Source: DASPGQ01 sp035457705 (lineage in GTDB: Bacteria; Acidobacteriota; Vicinamibacteria; Marinacidobacterales; SMYC01). From it: a DNA stretch of 64,000 bases. The stretch is taken from assembly GCA_035457705.1 (NCBI GenBank), contig DATIBD010000098.1:62001-126000 (forward strand), given 5' to 3'. The translations under genes and the position numbers were made by a program. Positions 24,789 to 34,083 of the stretch are shown piece after piece. The notes below the pieces were generated by a model that did no database searches, was not told where the DNA came from, and saw nothing but the letters and a program-made list of their open reading frames with translations. The number at the start of each line of letters is the position of its first letter. The first letter of the stretch is position 1.

Positions 24789-25667
24789 ATGGGGTTTCTG
24801 GGCGTGCTCCTCTTGGCGGGCCTCGCCCCCGAGACCGAGCCACCCGCTCGCCTGCGAGAGCGATTCGAGGAAGAGGTCCGGCGCATCGCGACGAACGTCG
24901 ACGGGGTGCTCGGAGTCGCCATCCGTGACCTGACCACTTTAGAGAGTTATTCGATCGAAGGCGACACTCTTTTTACTCAGGCGAGCGCGATCAAGCTTCC
25001 CATTCTCGTCGAGCTCTTTCGGCAGGCCGAAGAGGAAGCGTTGTCACTCGACCAGGACGTTACCGTGGGGAGCTCGGACATCGCTCCCGGCAGTGGCGTC
25101 CTGCAACAGCTGACGCCCGGCCGCGTGACGATGCCGCTTCGAGACATTGCGACGCTCATGGTGACCGTAAGCGACAACACCGCCACCAACCTGATCATCG
25201 AACGCGTCGGGATGGAGAACGTGAACCGGACGATGGCGCGGCTCGGCCTTCACCAGACGAGACTTCAACGGAAGATGATGGACGCTAAGGCATGGGCCGA
25301 GAATCGCGAGAATCTCTCGACGCCGAACGAGCAGGCCGATCTGCTCCAGGCGATTCACGAGGGGAAAATCCTCGGAGACGAGAGTCGGAAGCAGCTCCTC
25401 GACATCCTTGCCATTCCCAAATCAAGCCGAATCCGTCCTCTCCTTCCCGCGGGAACGCGGGTAGCCCACAAGACCGGGAGTCTCGCCGGGGTCGTCGTGG
25501 ACGTCGGCATCATCTACTTGAAGGACCGTCCGTTCATCGTCGCGGCGATGGGGAACTGGCTGCAGGACGAAGCCGAGTGCGAGCGGGCCATCTCGGAGAT
25601 CGCGCTCGGCGCCTATGAGTACTTCGACCGTTTGGCGCACTCCAACGCTTACGGGCACCGGAGATAG
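24789..25667 (+). CDS. Class A beta-lactamase-like serine hydrolase
   Basis: This 292-residue protein with a signal-like N-terminus (FLGVLLLAGLAPE) has the penicilloyl-serine transferase triad of motifs: Ser66-x-x-Lys69 (SAIK), SDN at 128-130 and KTG at 228-230. The omega-loop region reads AKAWAENRENLSTP instead of the classical ExxLN, so the usual general base Glu166 is not clearly present. Such proteins in environmental bacteria are often annotated as beta-lactamases without proof of antibiotic hydrolysis. A peptidoglycan- or ester-hydrolase role is equally likely. It is divergent from dgkA. Confidence 0.88.
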   Translation: MGFLGVLLLAGLAPETEPPARLRERFEEEVRRIATNVDGVLGVAIRDLTTLESYSIEGDTLFTQASAIKLPILVELFRQAEEEALSLDQDVTVGSSDIAPGSGVLQQLTPGRVTMPLRDIATLMVTVSDNTATNLIIERVGMENVNRTMARLGLHQTRLQRKMMDAKAWAENRENLSTPNEQADLLQAIHEGKILGDESRKQLLDILAIPKSSRIRPLLPAGTRVAHKTGSLAGVVVDVGIIYLKDRPFIVAAMGNWLQDEAECERAISEIALGAYEYFDRLAHSNAYGHRR

Positions 25668-25779
25668 CAGGCCAACGAAAGATCCGAAAGCAACCGCGTC
25701 GGCCGTCTGTCGACGCAGCGTTGACCCCGTCAGGAACTTATTCGATCCGCCGAGATCCTCATCGGGTTGGCGCAGCTGG

Positions 25780-27021
25780 CTAATTCGCGTCGGGGGCCAG
25801 CCTGTTTCTCAGGATGGCGTGTACCGTCTTCTCCGTCATTCCACCCGCCTCGTTGCGTGCCCGCACCCGGAGAGGGCTGCCCGCTTTTCGAACCCGAACG
25901 TAGGCCGTGAAGGAGCCGTCGTCCCTCACGGAGACGGGCTCATCGCCGAGGCCGAAATCTATCGTGACTCTCGCCCCGGCGTCGGTTCGTCCCTCGACCG
26001 TGACCAGGCCGTCGATCTTGACATCCGGTTGGTAGACCACGAGCTCAGGCGGCGGTTTCGAGAAGGGTCTCGTGACGGTGAACGTGCTTGGCCCGCTGGG
26101 TGCGCCACGCTCGTCGTCGGCATAGATCGCCGTCACCTGCCAGTAGTAGGTGCCCGCGTTGAGCCCCTCGTGAGTGACGGAAGTGCCCGAAACGACGCTT
26201 TGCAAGATAGGGTCGGGAAACTCAGGGGAGCGATCCAAGACGACGAAGTACTTCCTGGCGTTCCTGACCGATCTCCACCGGAGCGCGAAGGTTGTCCCGG
26301 GCGGCAGCTCGGCGTGATCTGGCGGAGAAGCCGTCGTGGGGACGCCGGGGAGATCGGAGACCCTCAGCCGATTGCTGGCGCTGTGCACGGCACGCTGGCC
26401 AGATTCCACCGTGACTTCTTTTTCTCCAGCCCGCATCTGGACTCTACCTCGGTGGACCACGACGTCGGTACGTTCTTGCCTTTCGTCGTAGACCAGCGTA
26501 CCCTCGGTGTCCGGTCCCGCAGTACCTCGAGCTCGAGGAGTTTTCCAATCCGACGCCTCGACGCTGTGAATGGCCACCTGTCCTGACGTCAAGAGAATCG
26601 CGTTTTTGGTCTCTGCTTCGGTGTTTTGTCTGATGCTCTCGATCACGAGAATGGAGAGAGGGCCCAGGCGGTACATGGTTCCATCCAGCAGCAAGACCTG
26701 GGCCTCACCGTCCTTCGCGGTTTGAATGCGGTCCTCACCCCCGAGCTCCATGTTTCGGTACGCATCGATCCACTGGTAGGAGTTCGCCTTGCGGACCTTC
26801 ACGGTACCCTGGACGGCGAGGAGGACAACGGCTTTTCCCGGCTCATTCTCGACGGGATCCGGACCCGCGGACGCGCTCTCTCCCGAAAGGAGCATCCAGA
26901 GGGCCAGCGCCGAGCCCGCCACCAGGACGGAGACGCTCAGCAGATAGACCGACCTCTTGCGGACGGTAATCCACCGGATGTAGATGCCAGTATTCGTCCT
27001 ATACGGGTCCCGCTGTCCCAT
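25780..27021 (-). CDS. FecR-domain membrane-anchored protein
   Basis: This 413-residue protein has one transmembrane helix near residues 22-47 (YLLSVSVLVAGSALALWMLL). A FecR-like beta-jellyroll follows (AVQGTVKVRKANSYQWIDAY, LLLDGTMYRLGPLSILVIES, VHRGRVQMRAGEKEVTVESG). Then come a fibronectin-like domain (FALRWRSVRNARKYFVVLD, YYWQVTAIYADD) and a final Ig-like domain. This is not the iron-signalling FecR layout. In this form the domain is thought to bind polymers or act in envelope assembly. Start at 27021 is preferred (GGGGAG adjacent). It is divergent from a VOC gene. Confidence 0.82.
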   Translation of the reverse strand: MGQRDPYRTNTGIYIRWITVRKRSVYLLSVSVLVAGSALALWMLLSGESASAGPDPVENEPGKAVVLLAVQGTVKVRKANSYQWIDAYRNMELGGEDRIQTAKDGEAQVLLLDGTMYRLGPLSILVIESIRQNTEAETKNAILLTSGQVAIHSVEASDWKTPRARGTAGPDTEGTLVYDERQERTDVVVHRGRVQMRAGEKEVTVESGQRAVHSASNRLRVSDLPGVPTTASPPDHAELPPGTTFALRWRSVRNARKYFVVLDRSPEFPDPILQSVVSGTSVTHEGLNAGTYYWQVTAIYADDERGAPSGPSTFTVTRPFSKPPPELVVYQPDVKIDGLVTVEGRTDAGARVTIDFGLGDEPVSVRDDGSFTAYVRVRKAGSPLRVRARNEAGGMTEKTVHAILRNRLAPDAN

Positions 27022-27138
27022 CGCTCCCCAACCTGCTCTTCCAGCGTACAAGGCAATCACCGAATTTTCAACCGTTAATCGACGGATGTGCGATGATGCA
27101 CCCGCGGACGTATCGCCTATCTATCGAGGAGTGCGTCG

Positions 27139-27486
27139 ATGGAAATCGAATCGATCAAGTACATTCTCGTGACGCAGGACATGGCTCGAGCCATTCGTTT
27201 CTACCGGGACGTCGTCGGCCTCTCGGTGCAATTCGACTCAGCCGAGTGGACGGAGCTCACGTTCGGTGACGCGATCGTGGCTCTCCATGGCGGTGGAACC
27301 GGGGCCAGTCGCAAGACCGGCCTGTCTTTTCAGGTCAAGGACATCCGGGCGGCCTGCGCGGAGATCGCGGCCGGCGGGGGTCGTGTCGCATCACCGCCGA
27401 TGGCGCGACCGGGAGAGCCCATCAAGCTGGCCGAAGTCGTCGATACCGAGGGGAACACATTCTCACTGACCGAATGCGTCGGCTGA
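27139..27486 (+). CDS. VOC family protein
   Basis: This is a 115-residue single-unit VOC protein: IKYILVTQDMARAIRFYRDV opens module one, LSFQVKDIRAACAEIAAGG opens module two, and LAEVVDTEGNTFSLTE ends it. GAGGAG precedes the ATG. It has the length and layout of small glyoxalase-like proteins. No substrate is inferable. Confidence 0.9.
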   Translation: MEIESIKYILVTQDMARAIRFYRDVVGLSVQFDSAEWTELTFGDAIVALHGGGTGASRKTGLSFQVKDIRAACAEIAAGGGRVASPPMARPGEPIKLAEVVDTEGNTFSLTECVG

Positions 27487-27591
27487 AACGCTTCGTACAG
27501 GTGTGCGAGACGTTAAATCTCTAACAGACGAGAGGGTCGACTCTTGCTATACCTCCAGAAGCTCCCAAAAGAGCTCAAAGGAGGATGAGGC

Positions 27592-28050
27592 ATGCGCACG
27601 ACGCGACTCTCTGGCACGATGGTTCTTCTCGCCTTGGCATTCGTACTTTCGACCGCGTTCCTTGCCGCAGCGGACGACTACATTGCCCTTCTGAGCGCGC
27701 CGCAGGAGGTTCCCGATAATACGAGCAATGCGATGGGTGTCTTCACCGCGACTTATGACAAGACAACCAACCTGCTCCACTTCGAGCTGACCTTCATCGG
27801 ACTCGTGGGAGCGGAGACGGCGGCCCACATCCACGGTCCGGCGGAGAAGGGGAAGACCGCTCCGATCCTCTTCGGATTCGTCAACCCGGGCGAGTACGAG
27901 CTCGGGAGCCCGAAAGTGGGATTCGTGGGTCCGTTCACGGAAGAGGAGCGCGATCTGCTGGACCGTGGTCTGCTCTATGTGAACGTCCATTCGATGATGG
28001 CCCCAGGCGGTGAGATTCGCGGCAACATCTATAGAGTCGCCCGAAGATAG
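27592..28050 (+). CDS. CHRD-domain secreted protein
   Basis: This 152-residue protein has a signal peptide (TMVLLALAFVLSTAFLAAA) and one CHRD domain. The domain shows LLSAPQEVPDN, a central AAHIHGPAEKGKTAPILFGF and the closing VNVHSMMAPGGEIRGNI. CHRD domains occur in chordin and in many bacterial secreted proteins of unknown role. AAGGAGG lies about 8 nt before the ATG. It converges on an S9 peptidase gene, with 11 nt between stops. Confidence 0.92.
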   Translation: MRTTRLSGTMVLLALAFVLSTAFLAAADDYIALLSAPQEVPDNTSNAMGVFTATYDKTTNLLHFELTFIGLVGAETAAHIHGPAEKGKTAPILFGFVNPGEYELGSPKVGFVGPFTEEERDLLDRGLLYVNVHSMMAPGGEIRGNIYRVARR

Positions 28051-28061
28051 ACAGGAGTTCG

Positions 28062-30074
28062 TCAGTTCGAGGTCGTTGATCGTCCCGTCGGAAGGAAGCG
28101 CTCGAACCAATCGAGGTTGCGCTTCATCGCGTCGAGCTGGAGCCGCGGCTCACGAATACCGTGGGGCTGCCGGGGATAGACGACCATCTTGGTCTCGACC
28201 CCCTGCCGCTTCAGAGCGTTGTAGAGCTCGTAACCTTGTGAGATGGGAACTCGACGATCGTTCTCACCGTGCTGAATCAGGGTGGGTGTGGTGACCCCTT
28301 TCACGTTGAACATGGCCGAGTGGGACCTGAAGCGGTCGAAGACGTCCCAGTACTCACCTCCGAAGTAGTCGGGGAGGAAACCGGGAATATCCGCCGTTCC
28401 AGTGAATGACATCAAGTTGGTGACGCCGGCGCCGACCGAAGCGGCCTTGAAGCGGTCCGTCTGCGTAAGGATCCAAGACGTCATGAAGCCGCCGTAACTC
28501 CAGCCCATCACGCCGAGCCGGTTTGGATCGGCCACGCCCAGCTCGATCACGTGATCGACCCCGCTCATGATGTCCTGGTAATCGCCGCCTCCCCAATCTT
28601 CGTAATTGGCATAGCGAAACCCGCGCCCGTAGCCGCTGCTCCCGCGGACGTTGGCCTGAAGAATGGCGTAACCACGGCTGGCAAACGAGGCAATGGGATA
28701 AGCTCCCCGGCTTGCGATGAAGCTCTGAGTGAACACCCCGGCCGGGCCGCCGTGGACGATGACGAGCAACGGAACGCGCGCGCCTTCGCGATAGTCCACC
28801 GGATAGGTCAGTAAGCCCTCGACGCGGGTGCCGTCTGTGGAGCTCCACTCGATGATATCCGTTCTCCCGAGAGGAAGCTCGGGAAGACGCTGCACCTCGC
28901 TGACCCGGACGGCTTCGAATCGAGCCACGTTCGAGACGAAGGCTTCCGGCGGCGTGTCCATTGACTCCGAGCTGAAACCGAAGTGCGTGCCGGTGTCATT
29001 GAGATTGGCGCCATCCACCATGCGATCCGGCGGAGTCACATCGACGGGCTGGCCGCCGTCCCGAGGCAAGGCGCTGAGCCGGCTCACCGTCCGATGGATC
29101 TCGGTAATGTAGACCCGAGCTCCATCACCGGACCATCCCACGATGCTCGGCTGCTGGTCGTAGCTTTCCGCAAGAGGTTCGGGCTGGCCGCCCGACGCCG
29201 GGATCAGTTGAACGCGACTCGTGAATCCCCAGCTCGGTGGGATGTCACTGGCCGTGAAGGCGATCCATCGGCCGTCTGGCGAATAGACCGGCTGGGACTC
29301 CGCGGCGTCCGTCTCGACGAGCACCCGGATTTCTCCCGAGGCGACGTCGACAACGGAGATGTCCGTCAAGGGCCAGTCGTTGACTCTCGGCGTGGGTTGA
29401 TGGGAAAAAACGATGCTCCTGCCGTCGGGGGACCAATCCATTTCAGCCTCGCCGAACGGACCGCCGACACTGAACCGGCCCGTCGTGAGCTTGCGCGCGA
29501 GGCGCTTGCCCTCCTCGTTCGTGGCGAGAGGCAGAACGTAGAGATCCACCATCTTCAAATCATCGTCGACCACCTTCGCGTCCCGCTTTTCCTTTTCGGC
29601 CTTCTCTTCCTCATCTGTCGGCGGCCGGGGCATGGTAAAGGCAATGTGAGAGCCGTCGGGGGACCACACGAATCCCTCGATCCCGCCCTTTTCGTCCGTG
29701 AGCCGTTCGGCTTCACCCCCGCCGACCGCGATCCGCCAGAGATTCGAGTGCTCCCCTCCACGAGACGACAAGAATGCGATCCACCGGCCGTCGGGAGACC
29801 AGCGGGGTGACGTGGAGGAGCTCTCACCGCGAGTCAGCTGAAACGAGCCAGACCCGTCCGACCGCGCGACGTAGATTTGAGATACCCACTCGCTCTTCTC
29901 ATCCTTCATAACGGCCTCGCCGACGATGAAGGCCGCGAGCGAGCCGTCTGGCGACGGCCGCACGTCGCCCACGCGTTTGACCTCGAGAGCGAGCTCCGGC
30001 GTCCAGCCCTCATCGGAAGAAACCGTTGGCGTGAGAAGCAGCGCGAGCGCGAAGAAGGAATTCATTGGGACCAC
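28062..30074 (-). CDS. S9 family peptidase (acylaminoacyl-peptidase-like)
   Basis: This 670-residue exported protein has a signal peptide (SFFALALLLTPTVSS), a propeller with repeated SPDGRWIAF blades, and an alpha/beta hydrolase. The catalytic motifs are Ser in GWSYGGFMTSW, Asp in HGENDRRVP and His in PHGIREP. Like the enzyme at 16-18 kb, it should release acyl-amino acids or dipeptides from peptides outside the cytoplasm. GTG at 30074 is preferred because GGAGG is 5 nt upstream. An ATG three codons later is also possible. Confidence 0.94.
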   Translation of the reverse strand: MVPMNSFFALALLLTPTVSSDEGWTPELALEVKRVGDVRPSPDGSLAAFIVGEAVMKDEKSEWVSQIYVARSDGSGSFQLTRGESSSTSPRWSPDGRWIAFLSSRGGEHSNLWRIAVGGGEAERLTDEKGGIEGFVWSPDGSHIAFTMPRPPTDEEEKAEKEKRDAKVVDDDLKMVDLYVLPLATNEEGKRLARKLTTGRFSVGGPFGEAEMDWSPDGRSIVFSHQPTPRVNDWPLTDISVVDVASGEIRVLVETDAAESQPVYSPDGRWIAFTASDIPPSWGFTSRVQLIPASGGQPEPLAESYDQQPSIVGWSGDGARVYITEIHRTVSRLSALPRDGGQPVDVTPPDRMVDGANLNDTGTHFGFSSESMDTPPEAFVSNVARFEAVRVSEVQRLPELPLGRTDIIEWSSTDGTRVEGLLTYPVDYREGARVPLLVIVHGGPAGVFTQSFIASRGAYPIASFASRGYAILQANVRGSSGYGRGFRYANYEDWGGGDYQDIMSGVDHVIELGVADPNRLGVMGWSYGGFMTSWILTQTDRFKAASVGAGVTNLMSFTGTADIPGFLPDYFGGEYWDVFDRFRSHSAMFNVKGVTTPTLIQHGENDRRVPISQGYELYNALKRQGVETKMVVYPRQPHGIREPRLQLDAMKRNLDWFERFLPTGRSTTSN

Positions 30075-30108
30075 GACATCCTCCCTGACGATATACGCCC
30101 GACCAGCG

Positions 30109-30114
30109 ATTATA
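30109..30114 (-). promoter_or_regulatory. Candidate -10 element TATAAT for the S9 peptidase
   Basis: On the minus strand TATAAT lies about 35 nt upstream of the GTG start, between the permease stop and the peptidase gene. No good -35 was seen. Confidence 0.3.
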
Positions 30115-30153
30115 CGCTAGCCACTGAGGGAATGAATCGCCCCGACCACCACG

Positions 30154-32616
30154 TCACTCGTAGTGAAGCGCCCGCACCGGCTCGATATTCGCGGCTCGCC
30201 GAGCCGGGAGATAGCTCGCCAAAGTCGCGAGGGCTACGAGAAACGACGAGACGGTGACGAAGGTCGAAAAATCCGTGGCGCTGACACCGTAAAGAAGCGA
30301 CGCCATGAGCCGGGTGACGAACAGCGCTCCCACGACGCCGAGAACCACACCCAGGAAGGCCAGGGATACACCTTGACGTACCACCATTCGGCTCACGTCC
30401 CGCCGGCTCGCTCCGAGGGCGATTCGCACCCCGATCTCTCGGGTCCTCTGACTCACGATATAGGAGATGACGCCGTAAATTCCGATGGAGCCGAGAAACA
30501 GCGCCACCCCGGACGCGATGGCGAGAAGCAACATCGTGTAGCTGGTCCTTGCCATCGAACGCGCGACCAGCTCCTCTCCCGTGCGGAGGCTCACGACGGG
30601 CAGCTGCGGATCGATGGACCAAAGTGTCTCCCGCACGGCCGGGGCGAGAGACATGGGCGGCACACCGGTCCTCAGCGACACGCTCATGTACCGGATCGAC
30701 CAGTCATCGTACTCGCCGCCGAAGCCCACCACGGGGTAGTAGATCATGGGAGTCACGGCTTTCTCAAGGCCGTCGTCCCGAACGTCGTCCACGACGCCGA
30801 TGATCGTGTACCAGCGCGCCCCCTCACGCGGAAGACCCGGAGTGAGACGTTTTCCGACGACGCTCTGGCCCGGCCAATGGGCTTCTGCCACGCTCCGGCT
30901 CACGATGGCCGCCCCGGTCGGCTCCTCGTGGTCGCGGCGCTCGAACGGTCGTCCTTCGACGAGGGGAATGCGCAGCGTCTCGAAAAAACCGGGCGTCGCC
31001 CATTTGGTGCGTACCACCGGCGGAAGGTCGCCCTCCTGGACGGGGAAGTCCTCGAAGATCACGCCGTTGTTGGACTGGTTGCCGCTCATGGGAAACGACG
31101 ACACGGCGCCCACGAACGAAACCCCGGGGAGAGTGCGGAGCTCGTCCATCAAAGACTGATAGAACCGTGCGGCATCCTGCGGCGTCGGATAATCTTGTCG
31201 CGGGATCGCCAGGCTGAGGGTGAGCAGGTTCTCGGCGTCGAAGCCGGGGTCGACGTTCCTGAGAGCCCAGAAGGATCGCGCCATCAGTCCCGAGCCGATG
31301 AGGAGCACGAGCGCCAGGGCGACCTGAGCCACCACGAGCGCGCTCCGTGCGCGATGCGTATCGCGGCCGCTCGATGTGCGCAGGCTTCCCTCGTTTATCG
31401 CGCGCGTCACGTTGGGCCGACGGTAGCGGATGACGGGAATGAGACCGAAAACGATACCGGCGATAAGCGATACCCCCGTGTTGAACGACAACACCGCCGG
31501 CTGAATCCCCACCTCGTCGAGACGGGGAATGCTCTCGGGGCTCATCGCGATGAGACCCTTGAGGGCTCCGAAAGCGATGCCGAGGCCGACGACGCCTCCC
31601 AGCGCCGCAAGCATGAGGCTCTCCACGAGGAAATGTCGAAAGAGGTCACCGCGGCTCGCCCCGAGCGCCACCCTCAATCCGAGCTCGCGCTGCCGGGCCT
31701 CCGCGCGTACGAGAAAAAGGTTCGCGACGTTGGCGCAGGCGATGAGCAGCACGAAGCTCACGGTACCCAGGAGAACCCAGAGCACGCGGGAAACGTCGCC
31801 GACAACGTCCTCCATGAGCGGATTGAGGTAGGCCGCGAGCTGAGCGCTCTCCATCATCGCCAGCGTGAACTCGCCCGGGTAGATTTCGGGTATCCGCACC
31901 AACAGCTGGTTCATCTCAGCGGTCGCCGCTTCGACGCTGACTCCAGGCTTCAATCGAGCGAGCCCGTCGTAGCTGAAGTTGACCTGTCCCAACTCCTCGG
32001 GCTCGATGACGTGGGGAATCCAGATGGACGTCGTCTCGCCGGGATAAGTGAATCCTTCGGGCATGACCCCCACGACTTCCCAGGCGGTGCCGTTGAGCTG
32101 GATCGATTGGCCCAATATCGCGGGTTCCCCTCCGAAGCGGCTCTGCCAGAAAGCGTGGCTCAAGAGGGCAACCTGCGGAGCGCCGGGATCGTCGTCCTCC
32201 TCGACGAAGGTTCGTCCCAAACGAGCGCTCACCCGGAGGACGTCGAAAAGCGATGCCGTCACAGCGGCCGTGTCGACCCGGACGGGCTCTCCCGTCCCGG
32301 TTAGGTTCATGGAATAGGGACCGTCCGAAAGGCCGATCTGCTCGAATGAATCCGCCAAGTTGCGATAGACAGTGTACGTCGTGTTGCTTTGCTCGATTTG
32401 GGGGAAGCCCGCACCCGGTGCACGATGCCACATGCCGTAGAGACGCTCGGGCTCGGGGAACGGCAGGGGGGTAAGGAGCACTCCGTGAACGATGCTGAAA
32501 ATGGCCGTATTGGCGCCGATGCCGAGGGCGAGCGTGAGCACGGCGACAACCCCGAAGCCCGGACTTCTTACGAGCTTGCGCCAAATGAGACCTAGCTCTT
32601 TGCGGACTGGGACCAC
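30154..32616 (-). CDS. Duplicated MacB/FtsX-type ABC permease (ADOP family)
   Basis: This 820-residue permease has two MacB-core/FtsX repeats. The first opens LVRSPGFGVVAVLTLALGIG with ANTAIFSIVHGVLLTPLPFP. The first FtsX region has VSFVLLIACANVANLFLVRA and RELGLRVALGASRGDLFR, and the last IGIYGVISYIVSQRTREIGV. Compared with the 7.5-10.2 kb relative it lacks the N-terminal prefix domain and has no adjacent PadR gene. The GTG start is supported by AAGGAGG 7 nt upstream. Without a nucleotide-binding subunit in the operon, it must use an ATPase encoded elsewhere or work differently. Confidence 0.92.
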   Translation of the reverse strand: MVPVRKELGLIWRKLVRSPGFGVVAVLTLALGIGANTAIFSIVHGVLLTPLPFPEPERLYGMWHRAPGAGFPQIEQSNTTYTVYRNLADSFEQIGLSDGPYSMNLTGTGEPVRVDTAAVTASLFDVLRVSARLGRTFVEEDDDPGAPQVALLSHAFWQSRFGGEPAILGQSIQLNGTAWEVVGVMPEGFTYPGETTSIWIPHVIEPEELGQVNFSYDGLARLKPGVSVEAATAEMNQLLVRIPEIYPGEFTLAMMESAQLAAYLNPLMEDVVGDVSRVLWVLLGTVSFVLLIACANVANLFLVRAEARQRELGLRVALGASRGDLFRHFLVESLMLAALGGVVGLGIAFGALKGLIAMSPESIPRLDEVGIQPAVLSFNTGVSLIAGIVFGLIPVIRYRRPNVTRAINEGSLRTSSGRDTHRARSALVVAQVALALVLLIGSGLMARSFWALRNVDPGFDAENLLTLSLAIPRQDYPTPQDAARFYQSLMDELRTLPGVSFVGAVSSFPMSGNQSNNGVIFEDFPVQEGDLPPVVRTKWATPGFFETLRIPLVEGRPFERRDHEEPTGAAIVSRSVAEAHWPGQSVVGKRLTPGLPREGARWYTIIGVVDDVRDDGLEKAVTPMIYYPVVGFGGEYDDWSIRYMSVSLRTGVPPMSLAPAVRETLWSIDPQLPVVSLRTGEELVARSMARTSYTMLLLAIASGVALFLGSIGIYGVISYIVSQRTREIGVRIALGASRRDVSRMVVRQGVSLAFLGVVLGVVGALFVTRLMASLLYGVSATDFSTFVTVSSFLVALATLASYLPARRAANIEPVRALHYE

Positions 32617-32652
32617 GGCCGATCCTCCTTACCTAATGCTAATGCGGGCCGA

Positions 32653-32670
32653 CGTCTAAACGGCTAGACG
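32653..32670. promoter_or_regulatory. Inverted repeat upstream of the second duplicated permease
   Basis: CGTCTA (32653-32658) and TAGACG (32665-32670) form a perfect 6-bp inverted repeat with a 6-nt spacer, about 40 nt upstream of the permease start. It could be an operator for an unlinked regulator, or a weak hairpin after the kinase gene region. Confidence 0.3.
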
Positions 32671-32718
32671 ACAGTGGTGGGTCCCGAGTTCAAACTTTCT
32701 TCGGCGGCGAAGTGACTC

Positions 32719-34083
32719 TCAATGCCGGTCGGAGCCAGCGAGCCGGGCCTCGATCGCGTCGGCTCGATTCGCGATCTCGAGCACGCTCGCCCGGATCTCT
32801 CCGGGATCGCAGGTTGGCCAGGGATAGACGTTCGAGATCACGAAGTGCGGCTCCCCGTCGACGTCTCGAATCGCGATGGCGCCGTGGGAGATCTCGGCAT
32901 TGAGCTCGAGCGCCCGGCGGAGGTACGACCGCTCCACTCGGGCGCAGGGGCTCATGATTCGAACGAGATCGTCCGCAGTCCGCTCGATGTCGATTCGCTG
33001 CACCCGGCGCGAGCCGAGGGCCACTTCCGCGCGAAACCGCCGCGGACCCAGGCGATGGAGCTCGCACGGGACCGTGCCTAGCGCAGCGTTCACGACCTCG
33101 CCGAAGTCTCGGAGCCGACCGAATAGCGACCGCAGCTCCCCGAGGAGCACGGCACCCTCGGCATAACGCTCTTCGGGACGTTTGCTCAGGCTGACCTCGA
33201 CGATGGCTTGAGCGGCATCGGGTACGTCGGGATATCGGCGCCGCGAGTCGGGAATCGCACCCATTCGATGATTTTGCACGACTTCCGGAAGCGAGCTGGC
33301 ACCGAAAGGAAGCTCACCCGTCAGCAGGTAAAAGTAGCTCACGCCGGCGGCGTAGACGTCGCTTCGCGGCCCCGCGGGCTCTCCATCGAAGAGCTCGGGC
33401 GCCATGAAATGAGGAGTTCCCGACAGATCGACGCGATCGAGTGCGGGACCGAGGAGGCGCTTGGCGAGACCGAAATCGGCGAGCTTCGCACCACCCTCAG
33501 CGGGAGCCAGCACGTTGCCGGGCTTGAGATCGCGATGGACGATACCCTGTCGGTGAGCCTCGGCTAGACCCGAGACGCTCTCCGCCATCCTCGCCGTGGC
33601 GCGAGAGGGATCGAGACGCCCGCCACCCGCGACGAGGTCGCGAAGCGACGCTCCGTCGACGTACTCCAACTCGATATAGTATCGGCCGCGGTCTTCTCCG
33701 ATGTTGTGGACGGTGACGATGTTGGGATGGACGAGGGATGCCGCCGCCCGGGCCTCGAAAAAGAACTGCTCGACGCATTGCGGATCGCTCAGTATCTTGA
33801 GGGCGCAGGTTCGCTCGAGCGTGCGGTGATATGCCCGGTACACCCGAGCCATCCCGCCCCGCCCCACGAAAGCGTCGATCCGGTAGTCGGCAACCACCGA
33901 GTCGACGAGAGGATCGTCCTCGGTCTCCGGTTGGAGCCTCAGCACCTCCCGAGCTTCAGCGGCACGAGCATCGATCGAGGGAACGGTCGCCATATCCCCG
34001 AGCTCCTGACCACAATCCGGACAGCGACCCTCGCCGAGGATGCGTTGATTGCAGGCAAAGCAGAAAACGGGTCCTTCGCTCAT
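32719..34083 (-). CDS. Serine/threonine protein kinase with N-terminal zinc ribbon
   Basis: This 454-residue protein begins with a four-cysteine zinc ribbon (CFAC at 8-11 and CPDC at 21-24). A Hanks-type kinase follows: glycine loop VGRGGMARVYRA, Lys96 in CALKIL, HRDLKPGN with catalytic Asp185, DFG at 203-205 and the APE region in HFMAPELF. After residue about 335 comes an unrecognised domain of about 115 residues with charged strands (RRVQRIDIERTADDLVRIM). There is no transmembrane segment, so it is cytoplasmic. Its ATG overlaps the thioesterase stop as ATGA. Longer frames reaching 34764 are shadows. Confidence 0.9.
   Translation of the reverse strand: MSEGPVFCFACNQRILGEGRCPDCGQELGDMATVPSIDARAAEAREVLRLQPETEDDPLVDSVVADYRIDAFVGRGGMARVYRAYHRTLERTCALKILSDPQCVEQFFFEARAAASLVHPNIVTVHNIGEDRGRYYIELEYVDGASLRDLVAGGGRLDPSRATARMAESVSGLAEAHRQGIVHRDLKPGNVLAPAEGGAKLADFGLAKRLLGPALDRVDLSGTPHFMAPELFDGEPAGPRSDVYAAGVSYFYLLTGELPFGASSLPEVVQNHRMGAIPDSRRRYPDVPDAAQAIVEVSLSKRPEERYAEGAVLLGELRSLFGRLRDFGEVVNAALGTVPCELHRLGPRRFRAEVALGSRRVQRIDIERTADDLVRIMSPCARVERSYLRRALELNAEISHGAIAIRDVDGEPHFVISNVYPWPTCDPGEIRASVLEIANRADAIEARLAGSDRH

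Noticed and set aside
30163..32304. 713-codon plus-strand frame opposite the second permease
   Set aside because: Antisense shadow; composition is His/Arg/Glu-rich with no domain.
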